Source of the DNA: Pogona vitticeps
Taxonomy: Eukaryota; Chordata; Lepidosauria; Squamata; Agamidae
Assembly: GCF_051106095.1 (NCBI RefSeq)
Contig: NC_135783.1
Span: 307,844,322-307,908,321 of the forward strand
DNA length: 64,000 nucleotides
Reading direction: 5' to 3'
A program made the translations under genes and the position numbers. Under the pieces are notes generated by a model. The model did not search any database. It saw only the letters and a program-made list of their open reading frames with translations, and was not told the DNA's origin. Below, piece by piece: positions 31,001-45,074 of this stretch. Numbering within the stretch: position 1 is the stretch's first letter; every line of letters starts with the position of its first letter.

Positions 31001-34000
31001 TGTGAGGATCCTGAAAGCTGAATCCAGGTCAACACAAGCATGTTCTTGCAAATTTGCAGGAATCTTGTCAGCATGGGGTGCCACATGCAGTCCTCCTAAC
31101 CCCCTGTGACAGTTCTGGGTGTCTAAGCCCTAACTTTCTAGACTAATTTCTGTATAGTGAACCATAGCATAATTTTGATGAAGCACTGGTGCTGGCTGGG
31201 GTTGGTGGGAGTTGTAGTCCAATAACTCATGGGGAATCACTGTGATGGTGCATACCCAGTAGACCATCTAATTTAATTCATTGGCCAAGACACAATATCT
31301 TGTTACCTCCATTGTAATCTGCCAAACTCACATCCTTCTTCTTTTTACACGGCTCTGAGGTAGAACATTCTCTACAGTTTGTCCACTACTTTTGGGGTTA
31401 CATAGAATTCCTAAAGGGGTGATTAAAAATATAAAGCCATTTCTTCTTAATGGAAATGGGAGATATTGTCTTGACTTTATTCCTAAAGTGCAAATACAGT
31501 AGAATAAGATAGAATAGCTTTCCTGGTCAACCAAACAAATTCACAATACATTTTGACATATCGTACTGCTGGAATGCTGGTGTTTTTTGTTTTTGTTTTT
31601 TGTTTTAAACACAAACAAAAAGAGCAAAAAACAAAAAAAAACCTACTCATGGTAGCTGGAAAGTCTATAGCCACTTCCCATAAGATGACTGGGTCCAAAT
31701 TGATAGTGACAGCATCAGGATAAGCAGCAAATAAGCAATGACATAACATCAATAAATATTGCATATAAGAATGCTGTATGTTATTGTTTTAAGCAACTAA
31801 TATATCACAGTTGCATACTCATTTCTGACTAACCATTGTAATGCACATGAAAGCATTACTTATTTTCATGAAGCATAGGAACTAATGATGTACATTTAAT
31901 GAACAGAACACATACAAAATGTCTGAGCTGACATATGCAAGATTGTATTGTTGAACATATTTGCTGTCAGACTGTTTCTTTAAAATAGTTACTAGAATCC
32001 TGTTAGGTATTTACATTGGTGCAAGGACAAAAATATGAATTGTGGAAATCAATTGCCAAGCTGCCTGTCATCATGTACCAAGTTATGCAACTGGCATATG
32101 ACAAGAAACTGACAGCAACAATTCATTGATTTATCGTAATTGACTACCATGATTTGTGTCATTGTACTTCTGCTAACTCAAGTATTCCACAGGACCCTGG
32201 CCATTACATTTCAGTGTTGTCCTAAGTTTTATTTCACATGACCTATACTCAAGCATACTGTAAATCCATGTAGCTTTATCAAGATATACCACTCCGTAAC
32301 TGTGCCTTTCACAGATGCTGGTCAGCTTTTCATTCTTCAAAAAAAGACTGAAGAAGCATGTATGAGAGGCTGGCTTAGACAGAGAACTGTTAAATCTATA
32401 GTCAGATGTAACTACCAGCTGCTTAACCAGGTCTCAAGCAAATATATTGGTACTTGAGACAGCTTAACTGGACATAAAGACTGCATTTTCTCAGGACAGA
32501 TTGTATTCTATACCGGTGAACTCCAGTGTTATGTTAATGGCCTAGAAATAGTTTTACAAAGCTAACTTGTTTATAGGCCAATTTGGAAAGAGCACTTACT
32601 TTCTGTATCTACCTTCAGAAAATCCCAAACCTCTCTAGGAAAGGCTAGAAATTGGGAAAGTTGCCTTTTCAGATTACAGCTCCCAGAATCCTAATCATCT
32701 TGGAAAATGTGTTGTTGTTAAGGAACACATGTTGTATGAGCAGTTTAATAACCCAAACTGAGAGGTGGGGTGGTTGTAGGGAATTAAGAATAGGCCAAAG
32801 CCTTTTCTGCAGGAAGAAATGCAGTTTGCAAGCTAAACTCTTCCGCTACCTGATCTAAACCTATACGATACCAAAGGATGAGGGTAGCCTGAAATAATTT
32901 CCCACATCCCAGGGAGAGGGATGCGTTAGCTCAGCTCACCCCTGGCCATTGTGACCCGTTAGAACTCTGCTCTAAGTTTGGAACAGTTGTTTGTTTTCTT
33001 TTCAGGTGAAAAGTATCTAGATTAAGTTCTATGGTTGTTCTATAGCAGTACCATAATCTCTCTCAACCATTCAGCTAAGTTCCTGTATAAGCAAGGAATC
33101 TAGTTGGATGAAAGACACAATGGTATGGATATATTACGAATAACAACAAAGCAAATTGAAATAATTCCGTTATCCGGATGTGGCAAGGGCAGTTTTGGAT
33201 CCCCAGAAATGAAAGCCCTTTTGTTCTCTTTTGATATCCAAAACATCTCTGGACATCTCTTCTTGGAATTAATGTGAGAGGGAAATGAGCATGACGTTTG
33301 TTTGATTTGTAGTGTGTGCTTTTTAAATTAAACCTTTCCAAAATTCATACATGTTTGCGTACATTTAGTAGAATGAATTTGAGATCTGAAAAACATTCCA
33401 AGGGGGTAGACATGAATGAATGGGTTTTCCCATCCACAATTAGAATACAGTGGGGGTGAGATAATAAACATATGTATCGTCATCAATAAATAAGCAGGAG
33501 ATGAAAGCCAACAGATGAAAACAATTTTAAAACTCAGTTATGAGCTTTAAAACTGTCTCAAACACATTCAGTTTCCTCATTCAGGAAAATAATGTCATCT
33601 TTACCAGAAGTACAAATGGCTAAACACACCCTAGAGGCGAAAATAGAAAAAACAGATAGGTTTCAATGAAAACTGTCAGAGGCCATAAGCTTCCCTGAAA
33701 AAGGACGTCTTCATGTTGTAACATCATTGAAAGGGCAAAACATGGCTCCCTAGGCCCTGAGCCTGGATATAGCACCAGGTTATGGTCCACTGTTGGTTAG
33801 TGTTTCTGTTGTTGATTGAAAATATGAAGACAGTCCTGCAAGAGTTACACCATCAATAAATAAAATGTTTTTATTCATTGAACATTTGTTTGTAGAGATC
33901 TTCAAGCCCATGTCTTCTCTAGGACTGGGGGAAAATGAAAGAAATATTTAAAGGGGTTAAAAAAAAGAAACTTTTCATTAACTGAATGATATTTGATAAC

Positions 34001-36336
34001 TATGAATCATATATGACAGTAAGATTCTTCCCAGACCTCAACTGCTGTATCCAAATGATGATAAATTCAGTTTTGGCAGAACTGGGGCAATTCTGGGTCT
34101 TCTGTCTGACTGTGCTTCCTCCATACACTCCTGTAATAAATACTTGACACATTCTTTTCATTTAGGTACTGAGAACAGGCAGCTTGTTTCACTTCATAGT
34201 TAAGGCAGGTTAAGTTTGGCAGAGTTCAGCTGAAACTGTTTGAAGTACTTACATCAGTAAGGTGGTTGACTAGGCTGTAAATATGGTTTTCTACTAAATC
34301 AGATTCTAAGAGTGATGGGAAATGTTGTAAAAGGCGGACACTTAGGCTGAGTGCTTCAGGTGGCAGATGATGGTAGGATGGCCACTTACACTCCACCCGA
34401 AAAAGGGAACACGTCCCCAGAACAAACGATGAAGTAGGTAACTATTTCACACAACATTGTATATTGTAAATTACTTGTAAAATTCAAAAGTAAACATGAC
34501 TTTAGAATTACAATGCATCTCATCTAAGTGAGGCATGCAGTGATGGGTGACTTGTGTGCCTACTGAGCCTGCTGTCAAAATGCTAACTGTGGATGTGCAA
34601 TTTCAAGGTTCCTGATCATTCTCCTGGATCATATTGTTCTTTAGTTTTAAAAGAGATTTAGACCGGACGTCCTTCAAGAAAGGGCACTTTCAAAAAGAGA
34701 GCTATTCTTTGGCAGCCCTTCAAATGTAAGATTAACCTTCCAGGGATAGAATGCAAGATCATCCATATGATGGGGATGTGGAATGGAACTGAAATGCGAA
34801 AAGAGAAACCTGTGTCTGCCATTGGGCACACCCTGCACCTCCTGAGGAACCTGTTGATAGTCTCCAAATAAAAATCTGATGGCAGGTCTGGCTAGAATCT
34901 GCACACATAATGGGAGGAATGTGGTCTTGTTCTATGCTTCAGGCACCAAACGTTCCTGGAGCATAGGACCGCATGGGGTCTATCGTCTCCATCAGCTGAA
35001 CAAATTGACTTCACACTAGTCCTCTAGCTAGAAATGCCTATGAAGAACTGGAATTGTTTTAAAAAAAACAAAAACTCTCAAGGTAATCATCTCTTAATTG
35101 TATTTGTATGCTCTAAAGAGGAACACTGTCTGTACATCAAGTGCCAGAAACATGTTTTCTATATGGAAGGTGTCTCATGTTTCTGGTGATCTCCTGAAGT
35201 TCAGAAGGTGGAATCATTTTACAAAACCACAAGTCTGTCATCACATGGTAATATTGACATGTAGACATTTTAATATTACTTAATTTGGTTCTCTCACTTA
35301 CAGTTTTAAAAAATCCAATAAATCTATAATCTAAATGTCTAGCAATACTGCTTCTGTCAAATATGAATAGACTCTCTATTCATATTTTATCCCTAGAAGC
35401 TGATGGTATGCCAAAATATGTTAATGACCAACATTTTCATGAGAAAATTAAAAGAAATCAATTGTTTGTTTTAGAAAAACTGAGTTTTTGTACATGCACT
35501 TACTCTAATTTGAATTGCCCTGGATTTATTAATAAAGATTTTTCCCCTTCCCAAAGTGCTGTAAAATAAATTAAAACATGTTTGCTACCTTCTAGTGCTC
35601 CAAATCAACTGAAAGCTGGCACTCATATTATAGATATTGCTTTAACCACAGAAGTCATATAAGCAGCAAGTCTTCCACTTACATGATGGGAGGAAATTCA
35701 CAAGCGGTTTCAGCTTTGCGGTTGTATAATACACAACTGCAGAACAAAGTATTTGTACCCAAACTCAAACAATTTCTTGAGTACATGTTCTTTCCTATAG
35801 TTTTTGCTTTCTCCTGATTTTATCTCTTCTAAAAAGAAACCAAAGCAGCTGAAAAAGAAAATCAGAGAAAACCCTAGATGGTTTCTTAATCCAGACCTGG
35901 ACCAAGATATTTTGCTACCTGAAGTGGAGTCTAAATAGCACACCTGACTGCATAGAAAAAGTGAAGGGAATACAAGCAAAGCAGTTAGAATGATGCTTCC
36001 CTTTGAGTATAACACTTCCAATCATGGCGGTATTAACCCATGGCCAGGCCCCTAGGCTTTCAGGTATTTCAGCTTCCCTCTGGCACTTCAGTCTTTCACC
36101 CCACTACTACTGACAGGTGACCCTGGTACAGTAGGTACTAGACTGCAATGCATAGCCCTATATCCATTTTGAGGGTCTCCTGAAGAATTCTATCCACATT
36201 TTTTAAAATATATTTATTGAGCAAGTAGAACTCTTCGGAAAAGTATATTTTGGGAATATAGTTTTACGACTCTCATCTGAATATTATAATACAGATATGG
36301 CCAAAAAAAGGGAACTGGTAAGCAGTATGGCATTAA

Positions 36337-36340
<4 letters not shown>
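28099..36340. other. No gene seen; 8.2 kb of mostly unique DNA
   Basis: The largest uninterrupted unique stretch. No frame above about 103 codons and no recognisable protein. It contains a MITE-like scrap at 31,192-31,240 (gggagttgtagtccaataac), facing T-rich and A-rich runs at 31,580-31,645, and two short perfect hairpins (28,342-28,384 and 35,359-35,387). Confidence 0.5.
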
Positions 36341-36418
<78 letters not shown>

Positions 36419-36452
36419 AGCCAGACAGACAGACAGACAGACAGACAGACAG
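36341..36452. repeat. (GT)n followed by (CAGA)n compound microsatellite
   Basis: Seventy-five bases of uninterrupted GT (36,341-36,415), a short spacer, then about seven CAGA units (36,422-36,452). Two 65-100-codon open frames across it encode only repeated C-V and T-D-R-Q and are artefacts. Confidence 0.97.
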
Positions 36453-36474
36453 TATACTTTAGAGCATATATGTA

Positions 36475-36682
36475 CAGGTGTACTGTGGTTTACGAATTTA
36501 ATGCAAAAATTCGTAAACCAAAACGTGGTTTGCCATAGGAACTTCAAGGCACAATGCATCCTGGGGAAACTTGCTTCATACTGTGGAAAAAAATTGTAAA
36601 CTGCGGCATTATTTTCAATGGATTCCCGTTTGTAAGCCAAAAAATAAGCTAACCAAGGCGTTTGTAAACCGAGATACTACTG
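36475..36682. mobile_element. Tigger/pogo-like MITE
   Basis: A 208-bp element between TA dinucleotides (36,473-36,474 and 36,683-36,684). Left end caggtgtactgtggtttacg; right end reversed cagtagtatctcggtttaca. The termini are imperfect but clearly paired. An internal hairpin ggtttacgaatt...aattcgtaaacc lies at the left end. Confidence 0.7.
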
Positions 36683-36684
36683 TA

Positions 36685-38762
36685 GTGTATATTTATATGG
36701 ATAAGTAAATATGTATGTACCTGTATTGCTAAATCACACATTGCAAAGTGCCTTCAATCACTGGAGCCCTAGGGTGTCTCAGCAAAAAAATAATAATAAA
36801 TAAATAAAAATTGACACACCAGTAGTCCCTGCGGGGTCTCTAAACCTCAGCCTATTCAGTGTTATATATAATATGACCTTGCTTCCAACAGCAGCTGGAG
36901 TGACTGGAGACTTACAGACTAGAGAAATTTAGTTTTTACCTAGCTGCTTTAAGGAATTTTAAAAATAAGGAGGTGGGGAGGATGATGTTAGATACATGTG
37001 AAAAATACCAAGGCTCTCCACTCTTTACTTTCTTATATGGAGCAAGGAGGTCTGAGGAGGGGGGTAGGATTCAGTCTTGTGTCACTGCACATGCACACAA
37101 GCAAAATATCTTAGCACGATGATCAAATTTAATAGAGTATGTTAGAAGCATGGAACACATAGTCAAAGGCACAGAAGAGAAATGTTAACCTGTCATGGCT
37201 TTCACACTTTTGGTAATAAAACATCATTCAGGGTATAACTGGATTTTTTTTAAAAGGCCTCTGTTGTGACTTAAAATGGAAGCAATTCAGCAAACTAAAA
37301 TATGAATAGGAGAACAACCTACCTTGCGGTGCCTCAAAACATCACCGCAATTACAAATCACAATTTTATAGATAGGATGAAGTATACACATTTGGAAACG
37401 AGACCCGTGCTCAATTCCTTTTCTTGACTGGCCACAGCAAGTGAAGGATTTTAAAACTTCATAACGTAACAGATATGACAAGTAAACAAGACTCTGTTGG
37501 ATTGTGCTCGTGCAACCAGCTGAAAAGTTCAAATTTAGTACATTCTTCAATTTGTCTTAATTTACAGATTGATATGCTGGTGTACCTCTCATTTCTAAAA
37601 ACAAAACAAAACTTGAAGCTGCTTTTAAACCCAGTTTTCACACTAAGCCTTGGATGTTGAAAAACTGCTTTACACCATCTTACTCTGTATCATCCTTTGT
37701 TTTCTTTCCATGTTGCCCAAAATTCCTTCTTGTCCCTGCTGGAAGGCAGTAAGGCTTTAAGGGGGGACATTTTGCCTGAAATTAATGTGCTTCAACACTG
37801 AGCTTTAGTTTTCCCTCCACAGCAAATTCATGGAAGAAAATGGTGACCCATCTAGCTACCTCCAGGAACAGAACAGAGGTTAATAAAGTTCCTTTCTTGA
37901 TTACAGCTCTCTGAATCACCAGTGGCAATGCTGGCTTGGAAGCTTGGCAGTTGTAGTCCCCAAAAATAATTTTCCTGAGCTCTTAATAAGGATTGCAAAG
38001 AATACTTTGTTGATTTAGACTATGTCAAGTTGAGGAAACATCTCAAGGAGGAATTTTCAAAACTGTGCAAGATTCCTTGCCTCCAAGGAAGAGTTGGATG
38101 AAGAGTGCATTCCCAACCCCACAATGTTTGTATAATTTTTGCAGATGGTTTCTGTGCAAAACTAGTATCCTTTCCCTGTAAGTTGCAGGGCCTGTGTATC
38201 CACAGAATGACAGTTGTATTCTCAATGGAAAAAAAGATTCAAACAACCACTGTAATGCTTCAGTTCTTTAGAAGTCTATGAAACAAAGAGGCAGCATTGT
38301 CACCTAATTGGTTCCCTGACAATGGTTGTAAAGTGATTCACTGCATATCAAATCCAATTTCCCTGTAGCTCCACTGTCAAAACTGGAGTGTTGTCCCTCA
38401 AAATGTTTCATGTCTCAAATTTAGCAAATAATGAAAAGAAATATAACAAAATGAAACCTCACACAGATATATGCTTCAAGAAACACTCTTGTTACATCTT
38501 TGTTGTCCCTTCTGACTTTGAGTCTTTCTACCCCTAACTTCCTCTGATTTTTCCACTCTTCTGCTATTCTATTCTTTCTTCCAATTTCCACTCTCTTCTG
38601 TCATCTGAGATCCGTTTCTGCTCTTCTTACTTCCTACCTACACTTTCCCTTCCAAACTCAACTGTTTTCTCATCTCCTCTGCCTTGCCCATTTTTACATC
38701 TGACTTCTGCTCTTTTCTGTTATCTGATATCCGGTTGGCTTGCCTCTCATTTCCAACCTTTC
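36685..38762. other. No gene seen; unique DNA
   Basis: No protein-like frame. A MITE-like fragment lies at 37,905-37,970 (listed), and a pyrimidine-rich stretch at about 38,500-38,760. Confidence 0.5.
37905..37970. repeat. MITE-like fragment (tgtagtcc family)
   Basis: attacagctctctgaatcac, gcaatgctggcttggaa and ggcagttgtagtcccc are read in order, as in the core of the palindromic hAT-like MITE seen at 61,973. Termini are missing. Confidence 0.4.
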
Positions 38763-38832
38763 CCATCTTATTTTTTTATTTATTTATTTGATTTATACCC
38801 CACCCATCTGGTCTAAAAGACCACTCTAGGCA
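38763..38832 (-). mobile_element. L2-type LINE 3' end scrap, antisense
   Basis: ATTT units (38,770-38,788), then gatttataccccacccatct and gaccactctaggcat. It closely matches the 3' end of the copy at 942-1345. It is truncated within the 3' UTR. Confidence 0.7.
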
Positions 38833-41118
38833 TCTAGACCACTCTTGCTTGATACTGCTCTTGCAGCTGGTGACATAATTAAATACAATAATTATAGATG
38901 CGTTTTTTGGAGGGAGGATTGGCTAGTATAAGAACTGTCACAAAAGTGTGGGAATCACATATAGGCCATCTTGATTTGGGAACTGCCCATTATTTTCCCC
39001 AAAGCACACAATTTTGCTTTAATTTGTTCAAATCTGTGATGATTTTTGGGGGGAGCATCACAAAATACCTTTATGAGGAATATGATTTTGTGGTTCCTTG
39101 TCTTTATGTAAAAATACAAGACAAATCAGGATTTATATCCCTGCTCCAGATCAGATATAGCCTTTGAATACCAAGGGCTGAGGATAATTGAGGGAGCAGC
39201 CTATAACCCTCATAACCTGTTTTGCTATCACCCTACAGAAATTTGCCTTGCTGAACAGAGTTTGGGTCTGGTCTAGCCTCTTTTGACTGTTCTTATGAAT
39301 CCAGAAATAACTTCCACTCACAAGGTTTCTTCCAATTCCTTCCTCCTCCTGCACCAGTCCCAATGGCAATCTTATTTGAAGAGCATGCCAGCTATGTTGT
39401 GTTTATCATTCTGAGCATACAATTTGCTTTACATTACAGCTGGTTGGTAGTCTGCATGTCATGAACTGGACAAAGTCCAAATCTGTTGTGCTATCTACTG
39501 AATGTCTGGTTACTCTGTCATTGTTACCTGCACAGAAGCAGTTTAAAACAACCGGATACACTGATATTTACTGTATCTTACGCTCCCCCTACCACCTACA
39601 AGCAATCTTCACAAATTAAGGGGCAACCATCAGACACATACTTTGCAGTAGTATGTGAATGACAGAGTTTTTAATGCATAAACTCAGTTTAACCTGAGGA
39701 CACATTTAGGCTCCCTGAAGCTGATTTTCCTCCATGGCTTTGTGAACCGGGTCATAAAGAAGGTTCAAGTCAGTGACAATCTTAGCACGGACAATCTTAA
39801 TACAAACAATTATCCAGCATATCCATCTACACCACTCTTCATGGCCTCTCTTTCTCTCAGTTGCCCACCAGACAGTAATGTCCTTAGATCAAATATTCTC
39901 TATAAACTGAGGGAACACTTAACTGATTTATGAGGCTTTTAGCTATTACCTACTTACCTATCCAATAAAAGTGGTTACATTATATGACACACACATGGTA
40001 CTCCCACAGCTCTGAGCTTCACTCATAAAGTGACACATGCATCAAATTGTAATGAGATTTCCTGAAGCAAATCTATCATCATAGGACAAAAACAACAAGC
40101 CTTCTACAGAAAATGTTTTCCTATTCTTTCATTAATTGTGGGGATTTTGTCAGTTTATTCATATTTTTTTTCAGTATTACAGGAAAACTAATTTTCTCAT
40201 TGTTTTTCAAGAAACGTATTGATGGAAAGCTTAAAAGAAGACAAATGCAGGCTCCACTGAAAAGCAAAGCACACTAATGGGGGTTAGTCTTTTCCTGCTA
40301 TTACAACTTGCTTCTGACCTGAAGTAAATTGCCAACTGATAAACACCTCACAGAATAATGATAAACCATGGATTCAGCCCCACTGTTAACAGCCTGTAAA
40401 CATAAACACCACATAAAATGTTAGGTGGTTCTTTAAAGTATAGATTGGCTTTAGTAAAAGCTATATGCTCTTGAAAGTTTAGGAACATTTTTTTTGTGTG
40501 AGAGAGATCTATGAGGGAGGGGTGGCTGACAATTTTAGTGTAATTCATTTTAAAAAAATATTCCTCCAAATATGCAAATTAATTGTATCCAGAGTGTAAA
40601 GAACGTGAGATTTTAAACACTTTGGTGTGGAAGAAAGCAAAACTGACAGAGACACCCATCTAGAAGGATTTTAAGTTTTACCCCTCAATTTGAATCTCTA
40701 CGTGTTCAGTAATGTTAATCATGAGTCATAGTTGCCCATCTTTTTTTTTTTTTTTTTTTTGCTGACCCCCTCATCTTTAACACTTGTATGGAAGCCAGAT
40801 ACAACAAAGTTCTCTCCATGCTTTGGATATGGCCAGTGAAAATATGTTTATATTCATTCTAGAAGAATTTGCCCAAATTCCACAAATTCCTTAAAAATCT
40901 GGGAGGAAAAGCACTGCAAGGCTTAAATCGAGTTGGCACTTCTGAATAGACTTTGTGAATTAGTTGTTAAATGGTGAGTCAAGACTTAAGCAAACATCAG
41001 TGATTCAACAAGTTTACAGTAGTTAGGCCTACCTGAAGCACACAGACCCAGGTTTTTAAAATTCAAGTGTGAGAGAAAGTGAAACTGTCTAATTTCCCCA
41101 TCCCTCTCTGAGGTATAT

Positions 41119-41167
41119 ACTGTACCTCAGCCTGCCACTGTACCTCAGTGGCAGGCTGAGGTACAGT
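41119..41167. repeat. Perfect 22-bp hairpin with 5-bp loop
   Basis: Arm 41,119-41,140 (actgtacctcagcctgccac plus tg) is the exact reverse complement of 41,146-41,167; the loop is tacct. The word tgtacctcag also occurs twice in the same direction. It is shorter than a usual microRNA precursor (about 49 nt). Confidence 0.92.
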
Positions 41168-41816
41168 TTATAATTAAAACAGCCTTCATACTAGGATAAC
41201 TCAGCTTCACTGCTTTGTGGCAATGTATTGTCTGTTGGTAGGATGGAAAGCTGGACCGTGGAGTCATGGGCTTCCATGTGGACAAGAAATAGCAAAGATA
41301 GAAGTGAAGAAGGAGGCTTTAGCTTTTCCCATCCCCAGCAGCTCCGAGATATTGCAAACTTTTTCATTCTTAGGACTGAGATGTTGGTCATAATATCCCT
41401 ACACAACAGACCTGCAAATGGCGCGTGAGAGAGACTGAAGCTGGAAGTAGATATTGGCTGCAGTGCACACTTATGTGGGAAATCCCATTGAATTAAACAG
41501 AACACATTGAAGAGGAGCAAACATGCATAGGATTGTGTTATAATCAGATTTTCACTATATTAATTACCTGCTATGCCTTCTTCAAGACTGAATTATCTAC
41601 TTCTACCCTTTTTATTCACCATGACCAAAACTACATAAGAAGGCAATTATAAGAGGCATTTTTGTTTCCTTTAATAATGATTCTCCTTCATGAGAGGTTT
41701 ACAAAATTCATGAGATAGTTACTCAGTAAAATGCAAAAACCTAGTTGCTTAGTCACATGCAAAACTTCACAAGGTTTTCACAGAAACATAAAAAGAGTTT
41801 GAAAAGTTATCTGATC

Positions 41817-41996
41817 CAGCTATTCTCAACAGGGTGCCCTCTGCTCCTCAGGAACTTTTGAAGGAGGCCACAGACTGAAAAATGCGAGAAAGTTCTGGAA
41901 GATGTCTCTTTGTGTTGTTTGACAGAGGCCCCTGGAACCTAAGAAGACCTCTGAAAAGGGCCGTGCCCATTGCCAAAAACAGGTTGAGAATGGCTG
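41817..41996. mobile_element. hAT-like MITE relic
   Basis: Left end cagctattctcaacagggtg; right end reversed cagccattctcaacctgttt. Good inverted termini of the form seen in hAT-Charlie-type elements. No matching 8-bp duplication could be found. There is no transposase. Confidence 0.55.
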
Positions 41997-42544
41997 ATAA
42001 TGCAGGGAATCCATTCCTATGGCAGTCATCCAACCTCTGTTTATAAACAGTTTCATGAACATGAAGCACACAGCCTCCTTTATGAGGCCTTGAATTATAC
42101 CACAATGCCAAATTTTCCAGCAATTATTGCATGATTGTTAAATAAAGACCAAATGGTTACTTACCCTCTCCTTGTGTGTATAAGGAGGCAGGACATCCCT
42201 GAATGCTTCATATTCTTCTAGGAAGAAGACTCACCGATAGCTCATGACTGGAGCAGAGGTTTGTCAAGGTTGTGTGCTTAAGAAAGTTGGACAAATTGAA
42301 GGGGTGGAGGGGTAGGAAAATTTGCCCTGAAGGGAAAGTACTTTTAAAACTTACAACTTGAAAAAAATAGTTGACACAAGTCATTGCAAAACAATTAGTC
42401 AGCTCTGGTAGGGCAGGGCCGATATATTATAAACAATCTTGGCAACTGAATGAATCTTTTGGTTATTATTTTTAAACTTAGAGATGAGTTTTTTTGTAAA
42501 TAACAGGTGAATGAATGAAAAGAGGATAATTGATAGTATAAATT

Positions 42545-42625
42545 TATTTAACCCTAGCTGCCTTGGGTCTCCTTATCGAGAGAAAGGCAGTGTATAAATA
42601 AAACAAATAAAATCAACAAATATAG
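42545..42625 (+). mobile_element. L2-like 3' tail
   Basis: accctagctgccttgggtct, gagaaaggcagtgtataaat and a short A-rich tail. The paired ctgcctt / aaggcag stem before tataaataaa is the form of L2-type LINE and SINE 3' ends in this window. Confidence 0.6.
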
Positions 42626-43299
42626 CACTGTCTTTTTGAAATGTGTACATCCATGAAATATCAGTTTTAAGTTTTCATGTCATTACTAGGCTAGCAGAAA
42701 CAGGTAAGAATTTCATAAGGTAGCAAGAATGGTCAAAACATTAGTGCTTATCAACATACTTTTTCCTAGCCCAAGAAAATAAATAGGTGCAAAGTGCATG
42801 ATTTTACATTAGAGTAGCACATACATCAGTTTCCTACTTCAGCAAGCCCAAAGAAGTTATTTATAGTTAGTGAAGGACAGATAAAGGTATAATATAATTG
42901 ACAACAGATAGCCCCCCCCCCCAAAGGAGTGAAAATGATGCTCAGCAAACATCACTTTAGGGGAGAAAACTGTGCTGGGGAAGGTAAGTTTTTTTAAAAA
43001 AAATTGTTGTGATTTTATAACCTGCTTATGCTCTAGACTTGAGTTTTAATACATATCATTAAAGTATATTTTATATTTTATATATGTGACTTAATAGAGA
43101 GTTTATAGCTGAGATATTCTTGTAACTTAGAAAGTCATATACCTTAGCGAATAACTTTTTATACCATCCAAAGGATATTTAACATTTTGTAATTCTTTGG
43201 TCACAGTTTTTTTCAAGTATCATGTCACAGGCTTCTGATTTTACCTTGGAGTCTTGAATTCTGGATGACTCTTAAGGAGGCGTTCAAGTCCCAATTCAT
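42626..43299. other. No gene seen
   Basis: Unique AT-rich DNA with a C-run at 42,911-42,921. No features were recognised. Confidence 0.5.
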
Positions 43300-45035
43300 C
43301 AGGCTGACATGTTGCATTATCAATTCTGGGGCAAACCTAGTTCATGAGCTACCCCATCCTTAGGGAAACATTGCCTCTTTTTCAGTGACTTCGGCCTGAA
43401 TGGGCCACTGCAATAATTAATGGGTCTCTCCAGGTGGGCAAGGTCCCCCCTCTCCCTCAAGGAGACACTCATTAGGCCCATTAGGAAGAAACCAAATTTG
43501 GCGGCAGATGAAATTGGCAATTATAGGCCCGTCGCCAATGTTTCCTTCCTCAGCAAAGTGGTTGAGAGGGTGGTGGCAGATCAGCTTCAGGCGCTCTTGG
43601 ACGAAACCAATGCTCTGGACCCATTTCAGTCGGGCTTCAGGCCGCGCTATGGTACAGAGACGGCACTGGTCGCACTGTTGGATGACCTGTTGAGGGAGGC
43701 CGATGGGGGCAACATGTCCTTGTTGGTCCTCCTAGACATCTCAGCTGCCTTTGATACCGTCGACCACGGTATCCTCCTGGGGAGGCTCTCCGAGTTGGGA
43801 GTCGGTGGCCTGGCACTTGCCTGGCTCCGCTCCTTCCTGGAGGACCGCCCCCAGAGATTACAGCTTGGGGAGAGGGTCTTGGCCCCGTGGAATCTCAATT
43901 GTGGGGTTCCACAGGGGTCGATCATCTCCCCAATGCTGTTTAATATCTATATGAGGCCGCTGGGCGGGGTCATCAGGGGGTGTGGGGCATCGTGTCATCA
44001 GTACGCTGATGACACACAGCTCTACATCTCCTTTACACCAACTTCAGTGGATGCCGTCTGGTCCCTCCAGCGCTGCCTGGACACTGTACTGGAATGGATG
44101 CAGTCAAATGGATTGAGGCTGAACCCAGACAAGACGGAGGTCTTGAGGGTAGGCGGCCCTTCCGTCAGCGGCATAGGTGACTCCCTCTCCTTTGGAGGGA
44201 CGACCCTTGCCGCAAAGAGTGAGGTCCACAGCTTGGGAATACATCTGGACCCGGCGCTTACCATGGAAACCCAGGTGGCGTCCGTAGTCCGCTCCGCCTA
44301 TTTTCATCTATGGCGGATTGCCCAGCTGCGACCATATCTTGATCGGGGGGCCCTCACTACTCTAGTCCATGCGCTCGTAATCTCGAGATTAGACCATTGT
44401 AACGCATTCTACGTGGGGCTGCCTTTGAGGCTCACGCGGAAACTTCAGATGGTCCAGAATGCGACAGCCAGGCTCCTTAGTGGGGTGAGAAAACACCAGC
44501 ATATCTCCCCCACTCTGGCTGCTTTGCACTGGTTGCCCATCCATTTCCGTGTTGACTTCAAAGTGCTAATGATCACTTATAAAGCCCTAAACGGTTTGGG
44601 ACCTCAATATTTGGCAGATTGCCTTCTCCCACCCAGATCTACCCGAATCACCCGACATAGCCAGCAGGGGCGGCTGAGGGGTCTGACGCCGAGAGAGGCC
44701 CGGAAGGAAAAAACAAGAAAACAGGCCTTCTCGGCGGTGGCTCCTCGGCTGTGGAACGCCCTTCCAACAGAAATTTGGCTGGCACCCTCGCTGGGTGTTT
44801 TTAAAAGTCAGTTAAAAACTTGGTTATTCAAGAAGGCCTTCCCTCCAGTCAATTAAGTCTTTCTCTTTTTTCTTTTCTTTGCTATTCCATCTTGGTAATC
44901 CTCTCTTTAAATTAATTGTTTTAAACTGAAATTGTAGTTGTAATTTTATGATTTTATATATTTTTATACTGTTCTGTTTTATTTTGTAAGCCGCCCCGAG
45001 TAGACATGGTCTAGAGGGGCGGGGTAAAAATCAAA

Positions 45036-45074
<39 letters not shown>

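Larger units (their letters stand above)
38833..42544. other. No gene seen; unique DNA with a perfect hairpin and a MITE
   Basis: No frame above about 109 codons and none with a motif. It contains a poly-T run (40,740-40,760), the hairpin at 41,119-41,167 and the hAT-like MITE at 41,817-41,996. Confidence 0.5.

Noticed and set aside
36297-36640. Cysteine-valine repeat protein and histidine-threonine repeat protein
   Set aside because: Translations of the GT microsatellite on each strand.
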